A stretch of DNA of 64,000 bases from Streptomyces sp. NBC_01353 (GTDB lineage: Bacteria > Actinomycetota > Actinomycetes > Streptomycetales > Streptomycetaceae): contig NZ_CP108352.1 of NCBI RefSeq assembly GCF_036237275.1, positions 1,860,001 through 1,924,000 of the forward strand, written 5' to 3'. The notes under the pieces are model-generated. The model saw nothing but the letters and a program-made list of their open reading frames with translations, searched no databases and was not told the DNA's origin. Of the stretch, positions 24,816-33,239 are shown in pieces. The translations under genes and the position numbers were made by a program. Each line of letters begins with the position of its first letter. Position 1 is the stretch's first letter.

Positions 24816-25682
24816 TCACGAAGCCGATCGCTCCACAGGGATCCACAGCTCCGCCTCCGCCGTCGCCCCGTCCTTCGACAGCTGGACGCGCAGGATCTCC
24901 GGGCCAGGCCTGCTGTCGTACGGGTTCGAGGGGAACCACTGGGTGAAGACGTCCCGCCACAGGTACTGGAGCGCCTGGGGGAACGGGCCCGTGTTCTCGA
25001 AGATCGCCCATGTTCCCGCCGGGACGGTGAGGACGTCCATGTCCTGGGGGGCCTCCGCCTTGGTCACCACGGCGTGGTAGTAGTCGAGTTCGGTGCCTTC
25101 CGCTCGGCTCGGGTCGAGTTGGTCGCTCACGGCGACGATGCCCGCCGGGTCCTGGTCCGACAAGGCCGTGATGCGGCTCAGCGTCTCGGGGGCGATGCCC
25201 CGGATGAAGGCCGCGATCGCCGGGTTGACCCCCTCGTGGACGAGCGGGACGCGGGCCTTCTTGCCGACCACGCGGAACTCTTCCTTGTCCGCGATCCTGT
25301 ATCGCATGGTGCTGCTCCCTTCGACGACGAGTCGGAAGGACATCCGTGGCTGGGAGCGCAGCGCCGCACCGGTCCGCCGCGCCTCGCCGGGCCCCACGCC
25401 GTGGACGGCGCGGAACGCTCGGGCGAACGCCTCCCCCGAGCCGTAGCCGTACCGCGTCGCGACATCCAGCAGCGTCCGCTCGCCGGCGAGTACCTCGGCG
25501 CCCGCGACGGTCAGTCGCCTGCGCCGGATGTACTCCGAGAGCGGCATCCCGGCCAGCGCCGAGAACAGCCGCCTGAGGTGGTACTCCGACGTCACCGCGA
25601 TCCTCGCGAGCTCGGCCACCTCGATCGGTCCGTCGAGACACGACTCGATGTGGTCCATCGCCCGGTTCAGCCGCTCCAGCAC
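24816..25682 (-). CDS. AraC-family regulator with GyrI-like effector domain
   Basis: A 288-residue regulator. Residues 1-105 contain the two AraC helix-turn-helices (IEVAELARIAVTSEYHLRRL, TLLDVATRYGYGSGEAFARAF). Residues about 130-288 form a GyrI-like small-molecule-binding domain (KEEFRVVGKKARVPLVHEGV, VPAGTWAIFENTGPFPQAL, EAELWIPVE). These proteins sense drugs or other ligands (Rob/BmrR style). GTG 25682 follows GGGAAGGAG. It is divergent from the acyl-CoA dehydrogenase operon. Confidence 0.9.
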   Translation of the reverse strand: MLERLNRAMDHIESCLDGPIEVAELARIAVTSEYHLRRLFSALAGMPLSEYIRRRRLTVAGAEVLAGERTLLDVATRYGYGSGEAFARAFRAVHGVGPGEARRTGAALRSQPRMSFRLVVEGSSTMRYRIADKEEFRVVGKKARVPLVHEGVNPAIAAFIRGIAPETLSRITALSDQDPAGIVAVSDQLDPSRAEGTELDYYHAVVTKAEAPQDMDVLTVPAGTWAIFENTGPFPQALQYLWRDVFTQWFPSNPYDSRPGPEILRVQLSKDGATAEAELWIPVERSAS

Positions 25683-25809
25683 TCCGGTCTCCTTCCCTTG
25701 CGCCCATCACGCTAGGAAGGACCCACCCTGCCGGACCCGACATCCTGTGCCCGAATCGGTCGGGTCTTCCGCCTCCCCACCGCTCTCCGTCACCCGAGCC
25801 ACTGGCATC

Positions 25810-25848
25810 ATGGCACTGAGTGTGTTTTGCTGAGGGTACTCAGTGCCA
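25810..25848 (+). promoter_or_regulatory. Paired operator half-sites upstream of acyl-CoA dehydrogenase
   Basis: TGGCACTGAGT (25811-25821) and ACTCAGTGCCA (25838-25848) are exact reverse complements 16 bases apart, 24 bases before the dehydrogenase start. Each arm is most of the 17-bp palindrome found at 29381. I infer a TetR-type repressor binding here, most simply the one encoded at 29463. The promoter probably lies between or over the arms. Confidence 0.65.
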
Positions 25849-25872
25849 CAAGCCTTAGGGGAGCTCACCATC

Positions 25873-27024
25873 ATGGGCAAGGACTTCGACCTGTATCGCC
25901 CGTCCGAGGAGCACGACATGCTCCGGGAGACGGTCCGCGCGCTGGCGGAGGCGAAGATCACGCCGTTCGCCGCGGCGGTCGACGAGGAGGGCCGGTTCCC
26001 GCAGGAGGCACTGGACGCGCTGGTGGCGGCCGACCTGCAGGCCGTGCACGTCCCGGAGGCCTACGGCGGCGCCGGCGCGGACGCGCTGGCGACGGTGATC
26101 GTGATCGAGGAGGTCGCCCGCGCCTGCGGCTCGTCCTCCCTGATCCCGGCCGTGAACAAGCTCGGCTCGCTCCCGGTGATCCTGTCCGGCTCGGAGGAGC
26201 TGAAGAAGAAGTACCTGGGCCCGCTGGCCAAGGGCGAGGCGATGTTCTCCTACGCCCTGTCCGAGCCGGACGCCGGCTCGGACGCGGCCGGCATGAAGAC
26301 CCGTGCCGTGCGCGACGGTGACTTCTGGGTCCTCAACGGCGTCAAGCGCTGGATCACCAACGCCGGCGTCTCCGAGTACTACACCGTCATGGCCGTCACC
26401 GACCCCGACAAGCGCTCCAAGGGCATCTCCGCGTTCGTGGTGGAGAAGTCCGACGAGGGCGTCTCCTTCGGCGCGCCGGAGAAGAAGCTCGGCATCAAGG
26501 GCTCCCCGACCCGCGAGGTCTACCTCGACAACGTCCGGATCCCCGCCGACCGGATGATCGGCGCCGAAGGCACCGGCTTCGCCACCGCGATGAAGACCCT
26601 GGACCACACCCGCATCACCATCGCCGCCCAGGCCATCGGCATCGCCCAGGGCGCCCTCGACTACGCCAAGGGCTACGTCAAGGAACGCAAGCAGTTCGGC
26701 AAGCCCATCGCCGACTTCCAGGGCGTGCAGTTCATGCTCGCCGACATGGCCATGAAGCTCGAAGCCGCCCGCCAGCTCACCTACGCCGCCGCCGCCAAGA
26801 GCGAGCGCGTCGACGGCGACCTCACCTTCTTCGGCGCCGCCGCCAAGTGCTTCGCCTCCGACGTCGCCATGGAGGTCACCACCGACGCCGTCCAGCTCCT
26901 CGGCGGCTACGGCTACACCCGCGACTACCCCGTCGAACGCATGATGCGCGACGCCAAGATCACCCAGATCTACGAAGGCACCAACCAGGTCCAGCGCATC
27001 GTCATGGCCCGCAACCTCCCGTAA
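25873..27024 (+). CDS. Acyl-CoA dehydrogenase
   Basis: A 383-residue flavoenzyme that oxidises acyl-CoA to 2-enoyl-CoA and passes electrons to ETF. FAD/substrate motifs are FSYALSEPDAGSDAAGMKT and NGVKRWITNAGVSEYYTVMA. Helices near residues 250-300 include the ACAD signature HTRITIAAQAIGIAQGALDYA and QLLGGYGYTRDYPVERMMRD. The catalytic-base glutamate lies in IYEGTNQVQR near the C-terminus. ATG 25873 follows AGGGGA. It is followed by etfB after 28 bases and etfA, which form its redox partner, so the three genes are an operon behind the GGCACT operators. Confidence 0.93.
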   Translation: MGKDFDLYRPSEEHDMLRETVRALAEAKITPFAAAVDEEGRFPQEALDALVAADLQAVHVPEAYGGAGADALATVIVIEEVARACGSSSLIPAVNKLGSLPVILSGSEELKKKYLGPLAKGEAMFSYALSEPDAGSDAAGMKTRAVRDGDFWVLNGVKRWITNAGVSEYYTVMAVTDPDKRSKGISAFVVEKSDEGVSFGAPEKKLGIKGSPTREVYLDNVRIPADRMIGAEGTGFATAMKTLDHTRITIAAQAIGIAQGALDYAKGYVKERKQFGKPIADFQGVQFMLADMAMKLEAARQLTYAAAAKSERVDGDLTFFGAAAKCFASDVAMEVTTDAVQLLGGYGYTRDYPVERMMRDAKITQIYEGTNQVQRIVMARNLP

Positions 27025-27052
27025 TTGTCTGTCACTTGAAAGGAGCCAGGCC

Positions 27053-27838
27053 GTGACCCTGAGGATCGCTGTCTGTGTGAAGTACGTACCCGACGCGACC
27101 GGCGACCGTGGTTTCGCCGACGACCTGACGGTCGACCGCGACGAGGTCGACGGCCTGCTGTCGGAGCTGGACGAGTACGCGGTCGAGCAGGCGCTGCGCA
27201 TCTCCGAGGAGTCCGACGACGCCGAGGTCACCGTCGTCACCGTCGGCCCGGACGACGCCAAGGACGCGCTGCGCAAGGCGCTGTCGATGGGCGCCGACAA
27301 GGCCGTCCACGTCAACGACGACGACATCCACGGCACCGACGTCATCGGCACCTCCGCCATCCTCGCCAAGGCCCTGGAGAAGACCGGTTTCGACCTGGTC
27401 CTCTGTGGCATGGCGTCGACCGACGGCACGATGGGCGTGCTGCCGGCGCTGCTGGCCGAGCGACTGAACCTCCCGCAGGTCACCCTGCTCTCCGAGGTCT
27501 CGGTGGAGGACGGCCTCGTCAAGGGCCGCCGGGACGGCGACGCCGCCACCGAGCTGCTCGAGGCCCCGCTGCCGGCCGTCGTCTCGGTCACCGACCAGTC
27601 CGGCGAGGCCCGTTACCCCTCCTTCAAGGGGATCATGGCCGCCAAGAAGAAGCCGGTCGAGGAGCTGGACCTGGACGACCTCGAGATCGACGCCGACGAG
27701 GTCGGTCTGGCCGGGTCCTGGACCCTGGTCGAGTCGGTCGCGGCGCGTCCGGCCCGCACCGCGGGCACGATCGTCACGGACGAGGGCGACGGCGGCAAGC
27801 AGCTCGCCGCCTTCCTGTCCGCCCAGAAGTTCATCTGA
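27053..27838 (+). CDS. etfB: Electron transfer flavoprotein beta subunit
   Basis: A 261-residue EtfB that binds AMP and forms the ETF heterodimer with EtfA, taking electrons from acyl-CoA dehydrogenases. It has the family start LRIAVCVKYVPDATGDRGF and the beta-subunit signature region VSVEDGLVKGRRDGDAATELLEAPLPAVVSV. GTG 27053 follows AAAGGAG. It lies between the dehydrogenase and etfA, 33 bases before the latter. Confidence 0.95.
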   Translation: MTLRIAVCVKYVPDATGDRGFADDLTVDRDEVDGLLSELDEYAVEQALRISEESDDAEVTVVTVGPDDAKDALRKALSMGADKAVHVNDDDIHGTDVIGTSAILAKALEKTGFDLVLCGMASTDGTMGVLPALLAERLNLPQVTLLSEVSVEDGLVKGRRDGDAATELLEAPLPAVVSVTDQSGEARYPSFKGIMAAKKKPVEELDLDDLEIDADEVGLAGSWTLVESVAARPARTAGTIVTDEGDGGKQLAAFLSAQKFI

Positions 27839-27871
27839 CCCACCGTCACTATCGTTCAGGAGCAAGGAATC

Positions 27872-28828
27872 ATGGCTGAGATCCTGGTTCTCGTGGACCA
27901 CGCCGACGGTGCGGTCCGCAAGCCGGCGCTCGAACTGCTCACCCTGGCCCGCCGGATCGGCGAGCCGACGGCCGTCGTGCTCGGCGCAGGCGAGGCCGCG
28001 GCGTCGATCGCCGCGACCGCCGGCGAGTACGGCGCCACCACCGTGTACGTCGCGGACGGCGCCGAGTTCGCCGACCAGCTCGTCGTGCCGAAGGTCGACG
28101 CGCTCACCCAGATCGCGAAGGACAAGGGCGTCGCCGCCGTCCTGGTGACCTCCTCCGGCGAGGGCAAGGAGGTCGCCGCCCGCGTGGCGCTGCGCCTCGG
28201 CTCCGGTCTGATCACCGACGCCGTGGAGCTGGAGGCCGGCGAGAACGGTCCCGTCGCGACCCAGTCCGTCTTCGCCGCCTCGTACCAGGTGAAGTCGGCC
28301 GTGTCGCACGGCGTCCCGGTCATCACGGTCAAGCCCAACTCCGCCGCGCCGGAGGCCGCCCCGGCCGCCGGTACGATCGAGAACGTCACCGTCGCCTTCA
28401 CCGGCAACGCCGCCAAGGTCGTCTCGCGCACCCCGCGCGTCTCCACCGGCCGCCCCGAGCTGACCGAGTCCGCGATCGTGGTCTCCGGCGGCCGTGGCGT
28501 CGGCGCGGCGGAGGGCTTCGCGGTCGTCGAGAAGCTCGCCGACTCCCTCGGCGCGGCCGTCGGCGCCTCCCGCGCCGCGGTGGACGCGGGCTGGTACCCG
28601 CACTCCAACCAGGTCGGCCAGACCGGCAAACAGGTCTCGCCGCAGCTGTACATCGCGGCGGGCATCTCCGGCGCGATCCAGCACCGGGCCGGTATGCAGA
28701 CGTCGAAGACCATCGTGGCCGTCAACAAGGACGCCGAGGCCCCGATCTTCGACCTCGTCGACTACGGCGTGGTCGGCGACCTCTTCGAGGTCCTGCCGCA
28801 GCTGACGGACGAGATCGGCGCGCGGTAG
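27872..28828 (+). CDS. etfA: Electron transfer flavoprotein alpha subunit
   Basis: A 318-residue EtfA, which holds the redox FAD. The N-terminal domain begins [20 protein letters not shown]. The FAD-binding C-terminal domain shows [20 protein letters not shown] and [20 protein letters not shown] followed by [23 protein letters not shown] 27872 follows CAGGAGC. A strong hairpin terminator lies 23 bases after the stop, so this is the last gene of the operon. Confidence 0.95.
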   Translation: MAEILVLVDHADGAVRKPALELLTLARRIGEPTAVVLGAGEAAASIAATAGEYGATTVYVADGAEFADQLVVPKVDALTQIAKDKGVAAVLVTSSGEGKEVAARVALRLGSGLITDAVELEAGENGPVATQSVFAASYQVKSAVSHGVPVITVKPNSAAPEAAPAAGTIENVTVAFTGNAAKVVSRTPRVSTGRPELTESAIVVSGGRGVGAAEGFAVVEKLADSLGAAVGASRAAVDAGWYPHSNQVGQTGKQVSPQLYIAAGISGAIQHRAGMQTSKTIVAVNKDAEAPIFDLVDYGVVGDLFEVLPQLTDEIGAR

Positions 28829-28850
28829 GGGTCGATCCCCTGCTGAAAGG

Positions 28851-28887
28851 AAGCGGCCCGATGGCACTCTGTGCCATCGGGCCGCTT
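28851..28887 (+). terminator. Strong terminator after etfA containing operator-like core
   Basis: The arms 28851-28867 and 28871-28887 form a perfect 17-bp stem (AAGCGGCCCGATGGCAC and its complement) with the 3-base loop TCT, followed by TTCG. Its centre, ATGGCACTCTGTGCCAT, differs from the 29381 palindrome at only the two central bases. It can serve both the etfA transcript and the convergent gene. Confidence 0.85.
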
Positions 28888-28935
28888 TCGTCGTGTCCGG
28901 CTCGGATCCAGCCGGATCGATCCGGTCGTATCCGC

Positions 28936-29331
28936 TCAGATCCAGCCGTCGAGCGGGACCTCCTCGCAGAGCCGGACGACCGGCTGCGCCGCCACGGCCG
29001 AGCGGGCGGAGAGCCTGACGCGGACCCCGGGGCGCACCGCGTGCGGCGGCCCGTCGACCCGGCAGCGGACGACGAAGCCCTCGGCCATGTGCACCGGCCA
29101 CAGGTCGGCGTCGGCGGCGGTGACCCCGCGGCGTACGGTGATCACGCCCTCGCCGTCGCTGCGTTCGGGCGCGAGGTCGGTCGACCCGCAGGTCGGGCAG
29201 AGCAGGCGCTGGAAGGTGGTTGTCTGGCACCAGCGGCAGAGCTGGTAGTAGAGCTCGGCGTCTGCGGCCGATTCCTCGGTCCGGACGGCGGCGCTCCCGG
29301 TCCTCAGTCCCGTGGATCCGGTGTGGAACAC
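28936..29331 (-). CDS. Zn-ribbon / OB-fold (DUF35-type) protein
   Basis: A 131-residue protein. A rubredoxin-like zinc ribbon (YYQLCRWCQTTTFQRLLCPT with C-x2-C and CPTCGS) precedes an OB-fold (VVRCRVDGPPHAVRPGVRVRL). Such DUF35 proteins bind and support thiolase or ketoacyl-CoA synthase partners and fit an acyl-CoA context. No thiolase is adjacent. GTG 29331 has a good AAGGAGA site. The frame is open to 29400, but that extension crosses the operator at 29381. Confidence 0.8.
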   Translation of the reverse strand: MFHTGSTGLRTGSAAVRTEESAADAELYYQLCRWCQTTTFQRLLCPTCGSTDLAPERSDGEGVITVRRGVTAADADLWPVHMAEGFVVRCRVDGPPHAVRPGVRVRLSARSAVAAQPVVRLCEEVPLDGWI

Positions 29332-29380
29332 GATGCGTTCTCCTTGCACTCGGCGGCTCAACCGTGCATGGAGCCAAGAT

Positions 29381-29397
29381 ATGGCACTGAGTGCCAT
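29381..29397 (+). promoter_or_regulatory. 17-bp palindromic operator
   Basis: ATGGCACTGAGTGCCAT is a perfect palindrome around one central base, 50 bases ahead of the Zn-ribbon/OB-fold gene and just after the TetR gene. Half-sites recur at the acyl-CoA dehydrogenase promoter (25810-25848). It is the best candidate target of the neighbouring TetR protein. Confidence 0.7.
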
Positions 29398-29462
29398 CAA
29401 ATAAAGACCTCAGGAGACCTCAGTTCCCTTAATTGAAGATACTGAGATCCCTAAGGCGCTTC

Positions 29463-30173
29463 TCAACTCTCGCCGAGGCTCGACTCCACCTCGCGCACCA
29501 CGCGCCACATCGGCGTGGACCGCTTGGTGATCACCACGACGACGTCCTCGGTCCCCTCGCCCTGGACGCCACGGCCCTCGCCGCCCCCGCTCCAGGTGTC
29601 GCGGACGAACTCCAGGGCCTGGTCCACCTCGACCAGCGGGTCGCCCTCGCCGCCCGAGCGCAGCCAGTGGCGCAGGGCGTGATTGTGGGCGGCGACCACG
29701 GAGGCGGCGACCACGTTGGCCCGCAGGGTGCCGTCGCGGCGGTCGGCCCAACGGGTGCGGAGATAGTCGCCGAGCGTCTTCTCGTACCGCCAGACGACCG
29801 ACAGCTCGTACGTCCGCAGGCCCGTCACCTCACGGGTGAGGCGGTAGCGCTGGACGGAGAAGGTGGGGTTCTCGGCGTACATCCGCATCACGAGGCGGGT
29901 GGCGTCGCAGATCCTGACCAGCGGGTCGTCGGTGTCCGCGCTCGCCGCGAGGAACTCGGTCATGTCGGCGAGGCTCTGCTCGTGGTCGGGGAAGACCACG
30001 TCCTCCTTGGACGGGAAGTACCGGAAGAAGGACCGCCGGCCGACCCCGGCGAGGGAGACGATGTCGTCGACGGTGGTCTGCTCGTACCCCCGCTCCAGAA
30101 AGAGCTGGAAGGCCGCGGCGATGAGGGAGTCCCGCATCGCGGGCTTGGCGGTGTTCGTCGACGCAGTTCCCAT
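29463..30173 (-). CDS. TetR-family repressor of the acyl-CoA block
   Basis: A 236-residue TetR regulator. The N-terminal helix-turn-helix spans about residues 14-58 (LIAAAFQLFLERGYEQTTVDD, VGRRSFFRYFPSKEDVVF). The helical ligand domain follows, ending in a Gly/Glu-rich tail. It is longer than typical by about 35 residues because of that tail. It lies between the Zn-ribbon gene and the SDR gene, with GGCACT-type palindromes on both sides, so I infer that it represses this region and itself, perhaps in response to an acyl-CoA. Confidence 0.88.
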   Translation of the reverse strand: MGTASTNTAKPAMRDSLIAAAFQLFLERGYEQTTVDDIVSLAGVGRRSFFRYFPSKEDVVFPDHEQSLADMTEFLAASADTDDPLVRICDATRLVMRMYAENPTFSVQRYRLTREVTGLRTYELSVVWRYEKTLGDYLRTRWADRRDGTLRANVVAASVVAAHNHALRHWLRSGGEGDPLVEVDQALEFVRDTWSGGGEGRGVQGEGTEDVVVVITKRSTPMWRVVREVESSLGES

Positions 30174-30207
30174 GGCCCGAACCTAACATCCGGCGGCCGG
30201 AAACGCG

Positions 30208-30241
30208 GCACTTGGTGCCAGCCTGAGCTGGCACCAAGTGC
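30208..30241 (-). promoter_or_regulatory. 15-bp inverted repeat between SDR and TetR genes
   Basis: GCACTTGGTGCCAGC (30208-30222) and GCTGGCACCAAGTGC (30227-30241) pair perfectly across CTGA. Each arm also resembles the GGCACT-NN-GTGCC operator. It could end the SDR transcript, hold the TetR autoregulation site, or do both. Confidence 0.6.
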
Positions 30242-30269
30242 TATACCGCAGGTGCGGGACGTACGGCGG

Positions 30270-31031
30270 TCAGCGGGCCGCCATGCGCAGGGCGCCGTCC
30301 ATCCGGATCGTCTCGCCGTTGAGGTAGTCGTGCTCGGCAACCATCGTGACGAGCTTGGCGTACTCCTCGGGACGGGCGAGACGCTGCGGGAAGGTGACGC
30401 TCGCGCCGAGCCCGGCCCGGATCTCCTCGCTGAAACCGGCCATCATCGGGGTGTCGACGATCCCGGGGGCGATGGTGACGACCCGAATGCCGAACTGGGC
30501 GAGGTCGCGGGCGGCGGTGACGGTCATACCGGCGACGCCGGCCTTGGACGCGGCGTACGCGATCTGGCCGACCTGGCCCTCGAAGGCGGCGATCGAGGCG
30601 GTGTTGACGACGAGGCCGCGCTGGCTGTTCTCGTCCGGCTCCTGGCGGGCGATGGCCTCGGCGGCCAGCCGCATCACATTGAACGTCCCCAGCAGGTTGA
30701 CGTTCAGGACCGTGCGGAAGAGGTCGAGGTCGTGCGGGCCCTTGCGGCCCAGGATCCGGGCGGAGGGGGCGATGCCCGCGCAGTTGACGGCGACCCGCAG
30801 CTCGGCACCGTCGGCCTCGATCCGGGCGAGGGCCTCGCGGACGGGGCCCTCCTCGGTGACGTCGGCGGCGAGCAGCGTGACGCCGTCGGGCCGGGGCCCC
30901 GCGGCGGCGACGGCCTTGTCCAGGTCCAGGCCGTAGACGGTGGCGCCGCGGGCGGCCAGGGCGGCGGCGGTGGCGGCGCCCAGGCCGGATGCGGCGCCGG
31001 TGACGAGCGCGGCGGAGCCGGCGATGTCCAT
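30270..31031 (-). CDS. SDR-family 3-hydroxyacyl-CoA dehydrogenase-like protein
   Basis: A 253-residue short-chain dehydrogenase. The NAD site is VTGAASGLGAA (residues 10-20), with NCAGIAP at 83-89, Asn111, and the catalytic Ser146, Tyr159 and Lys163 (YAASK). The region FEGQVGQIAYAASKAGVAGM and VTIAPGIVDTPMM place it in the HSD17B10-like group of 3-hydroxy-2-methylbutyryl-CoA dehydrogenases. It follows the acyl-CoA dehydrogenase at 31088 after about 55 bases on the same strand, fitting consecutive steps of branched acyl-CoA breakdown. Confidence 0.88.
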   Translation of the reverse strand: MDIAGSAALVTGAASGLGAATAAALAARGATVYGLDLDKAVAAAGPRPDGVTLLAADVTEEGPVREALARIEADGAELRVAVNCAGIAPSARILGRKGPHDLDLFRTVLNVNLLGTFNVMRLAAEAIARQEPDENSQRGLVVNTASIAAFEGQVGQIAYAASKAGVAGMTVTAARDLAQFGIRVVTIAPGIVDTPMMAGFSEEIRAGLGASVTFPQRLARPEEYAKLVTMVAEHDYLNGETIRMDGALRMAAR

Positions 31032-31087
31032 GGAACTCCTCGTACGAAGTGAGTCGTGACGTCGGGAAGGACGGGAGGACGGAAGGG

Positions 31088-32233
31088 TCAGCGGACGAGC
31101 TGGCGGCTGATGACCAGCCGCTGGATCTGGTTCGTTCCTTCGAAGATCTGCATGATCTTGGCCTCGCGCATGTAGCGCTCCGCAGGGAAGTCGCGGGTGT
31201 AGCCATACCCACCGAGGACCTGGACGGCGTCCGTGGTCACCTTCATGGCGGCGTCGGTCGCGATCAGCTTGGCGGCACTGGCCTGGCGACTGAACGGGCG
31301 GCCGAGGTCACGGCGGCGGGCCGCGTCGAGGTAGGTGGCGCGCGCGGAGTCGACGGCGGCGGCCATGTCGGCGAGCAGGAAGCCGAGGCCCTGGTGGTCG
31401 ATGATCTTCCGGCCGAAGGTGGTGCGCTCGTTGGCGTACGCGACGGCGGCTTCGAGGGCGGCCTGGGCGAGGCCCGTGGCACAGGCGGCGATGCCGAGCC
31501 GGCCGCAGTCGAGCGCGCTGAACGCGATCTGGAGGCCCTGCCCCTCGTCGCCGATCAGCCGGTCGGCGTCCAGGAGGGCGCCGTCCCAGTGGGCGGAGGT
31601 GGTGGGGACGGCCTGGAGGCCCATCTTCCGCTCGGGCTTGCCGAAGCTGAGGCCCTCGGTCTCGCCGGGGGCGAGGAAGCAGGAGATGCCGTGGCTGCCC
31701 GGCGCGGTGCGGGCGAAGAGGGCGTAGAAGCCGGCCCTGCCGCCATGGGTGATCCAGGCCTTGTTGCCGGTGACGCGGTACGCGGAGCCGTCGTCGGTGC
31801 GCTCGGCCTTGCAGGCGAGGGCAGCCGCGTCGGAGCCGGCCTGCGGCTCGGAGAGGCTGTAGCCGCCGATGGTCTCGCCGGCGAGCATCGCGGGCAGCCA
31901 GCGCTCCTTCTGCTCCGCGGTCCCGAAGGAGTGCAGCGGGTGGCAGGCGAGCGTGTGGACGCTGGTGGCGACGGCGACGGCCGCCCAGCGCGCCGCCAGC
32001 TCCTCCAGGACCTGGAGGTACACCTCGTACGGCTGGCCTCCGCCGCCGAACTCCTCGGGGTACGCGAGGCCGAGCAGCCCGGCGTCGCCCAGGGTGGTGA
32101 ACAGACCTTCCGGGTACGTCTCGGCGGCCTCGTGCTCGTCCACGCGGGGGGAGAGCTCCTTGTCGGCGATCTCCCGCGTGAGGGCGATGAGGTCCGCTGC
32201 CTCGGGGGTGGGAAGCAGGCGGTCGACATCCAT
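31088..32233 (-). CDS. Acyl-CoA dehydrogenase (second)
   Basis: A 381-residue acyl-CoA dehydrogenase. Motifs are GGYSLSEPQAGSDAAALACK, NKAWITHGGRAGFYALFA, QVLGGYGYTRDFPAERYMRE, and the catalytic glutamate in IFEGTNQIQRLVISRQLVR. ATG 32233 (MDVDRLLPTPEAADL) is the family start, although the frame is open to 32353. It is divergent from the TetR gene at 32363 across an 11-bp inverted repeat and is followed by the SDR gene. Substrates are likely short or branched acyl-CoAs. This is inferred from the neighbourhood. Confidence 0.93.
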   Translation of the reverse strand: MDVDRLLPTPEAADLIALTREIADKELSPRVDEHEAAETYPEGLFTTLGDAGLLGLAYPEEFGGGGQPYEVYLQVLEELAARWAAVAVATSVHTLACHPLHSFGTAEQKERWLPAMLAGETIGGYSLSEPQAGSDAAALACKAERTDDGSAYRVTGNKAWITHGGRAGFYALFARTAPGSHGISCFLAPGETEGLSFGKPERKMGLQAVPTTSAHWDGALLDADRLIGDEGQGLQIAFSALDCGRLGIAACATGLAQAALEAAVAYANERTTFGRKIIDHQGLGFLLADMAAAVDSARATYLDAARRRDLGRPFSRQASAAKLIATDAAMKVTTDAVQVLGGYGYTRDFPAERYMREAKIMQIFEGTNQIQRLVISRQLVR

Positions 32234-32268
32234 GGCGACTCCAGTGACACTCAGCCCGACACCGCTGT

Positions 32269-32300
32269 AACGGTACTGCGGGCGGTACGGCAGTACCGTT
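32269..32300 (+). promoter_or_regulatory. Operator in the divergent acyl-CoA dehydrogenase/TetR promoter
   Basis: AACGGTACTGC (32269-32279) and GCAGTACCGTT (32290-32300) are exact reverse complements 10 bases apart. They lie 36 bases before the dehydrogenase start and 63 before the TetR start. The sequence differs from the GGCACT sites, so it is probably the target of the TetR protein encoded at 32363. Confidence 0.7.
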
Positions 32301-32362
32301 GAGAGTAGCGCAGATGGGTTCCGCCGTAACCCCCCGAACGGGTCGACCTGCATACTGTTCGG

Positions 32363-32971
32363 GTGATCGAGACCTCAGCCGCCGGCGCCGCCCCCAAGCT
32401 GACGGGCCGCGGTGCGGCCCGCCGGTCCGCCCTGTTCGAGGAGCTGGTGGCCCTCCTGGTCGGCGAGGGCTTCGCCCAGCTGACCCTGGACGATCTCGCG
32501 GCCCGGCTGCGCTGCTCCAAGCGCACGCTCTACGGCCTGGCGGACAGCAAGGAGCAGCTCGTCCGGGCGGCCGTGGTCCACTTCTTCCGGCGCGCGACCA
32601 CCCGCGTCGAGGCCGTGCTCGCGGCGGAGCAGGAGCCCGCGGAGCGACTGGCCGCCTACCTGCGGGCGGTCGCGGCGGAACTGGCCCCGGTCTCCCCCCG
32701 GTTCTTCGACGACGTGGCCGCCTTCGAGCCGGCCGCCGAGGTCTACGAGCGCAACACCCGCGCGGCGGCGGGCCGGGTGCAGCAGCTGATCGAGGAGGGC
32801 GTGCGCGCGGGCGCGTTCCGCGAGGTGCACGTGACCTTCGCGGCCGATGTCATCGCCTCCGTCATGGTCCGCATCCAGCAGCGGCAGGTCGCGGCGGCTA
32901 CCGGGCTGGCGGACGCGGAGGCGTACGGACAGCTGGCCGAGCTGCTTCTGAACGGCCTGCGCAAGAGCTGA
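32363..32971 (+). CDS. TetR-family regulator
   Basis: A 202-residue TetR regulator. The helix-turn-helix covers about residues 20-66 (LFEELVALLVGEGFAQLTLDD, LRCSKRTLYGLADSKEQLV). It has Leu rather than the more common Tyr-Phe in the recognition turn. The rest is the helical ligand-binding domain. GTG 32363 faces the acyl-CoA dehydrogenase gene with 129 bases between, which hold an 11-bp inverted repeat, so it likely regulates that gene and itself. Confidence 0.88.
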   Translation: MIETSAAGAAPKLTGRGAARRSALFEELVALLVGEGFAQLTLDDLAARLRCSKRTLYGLADSKEQLVRAAVVHFFRRATTRVEAVLAAEQEPAERLAAYLRAVAAELAPVSPRFFDDVAAFEPAAEVYERNTRAAAGRVQQLIEEGVRAGAFREVHVTFAADVIASVMVRIQQRQVAAATGLADAEAYGQLAELLLNGLRKS

Positions 32972-33035
32972 GAGCGGCCCACGGGGCATCTGGTCGATAC
33001 CCGGCCCTTGACCCGTCACGATCCGCAGGTGATCC

Positions 33036-33239
33036 CTTACCGACCACTACTGGATCGAGGGCGTCCACGAACCGGCCCCCACCCCGCCTGACGTCGTCCA
33101 TCTGCGCGCGGCGCCCGGCGGGGACGGGTGGGAGACGGGGGTGTACGAGCGGGGCGCGTACGAGGCGGTCGCCACGCACGCCACCGAGGCGGAGGCCTGC
33201 GCCCACTTCCGTACGCTGGTCCGAGGCTCCGGCACCGGG
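33036..33239 (+). pseudogene. Start-less protein fragment
   Basis: After a stop at 33030 the + frame reads LTDHYWIEGVHEPAPTPPDV, GWETGVYERGAYEAVA and THATEAEACAHFRTLVRG with no in-frame ATG/GTG before the conserved-looking part. I recall small Streptomyces proteins that begin with a similar MTDHYWIEGV, so the start codon may be lost (CTT in its place) and the 3' end merges into the opposing acetyltransferase gene. GTG 33141 could start a short version. No function is known. Confidence 0.35.
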
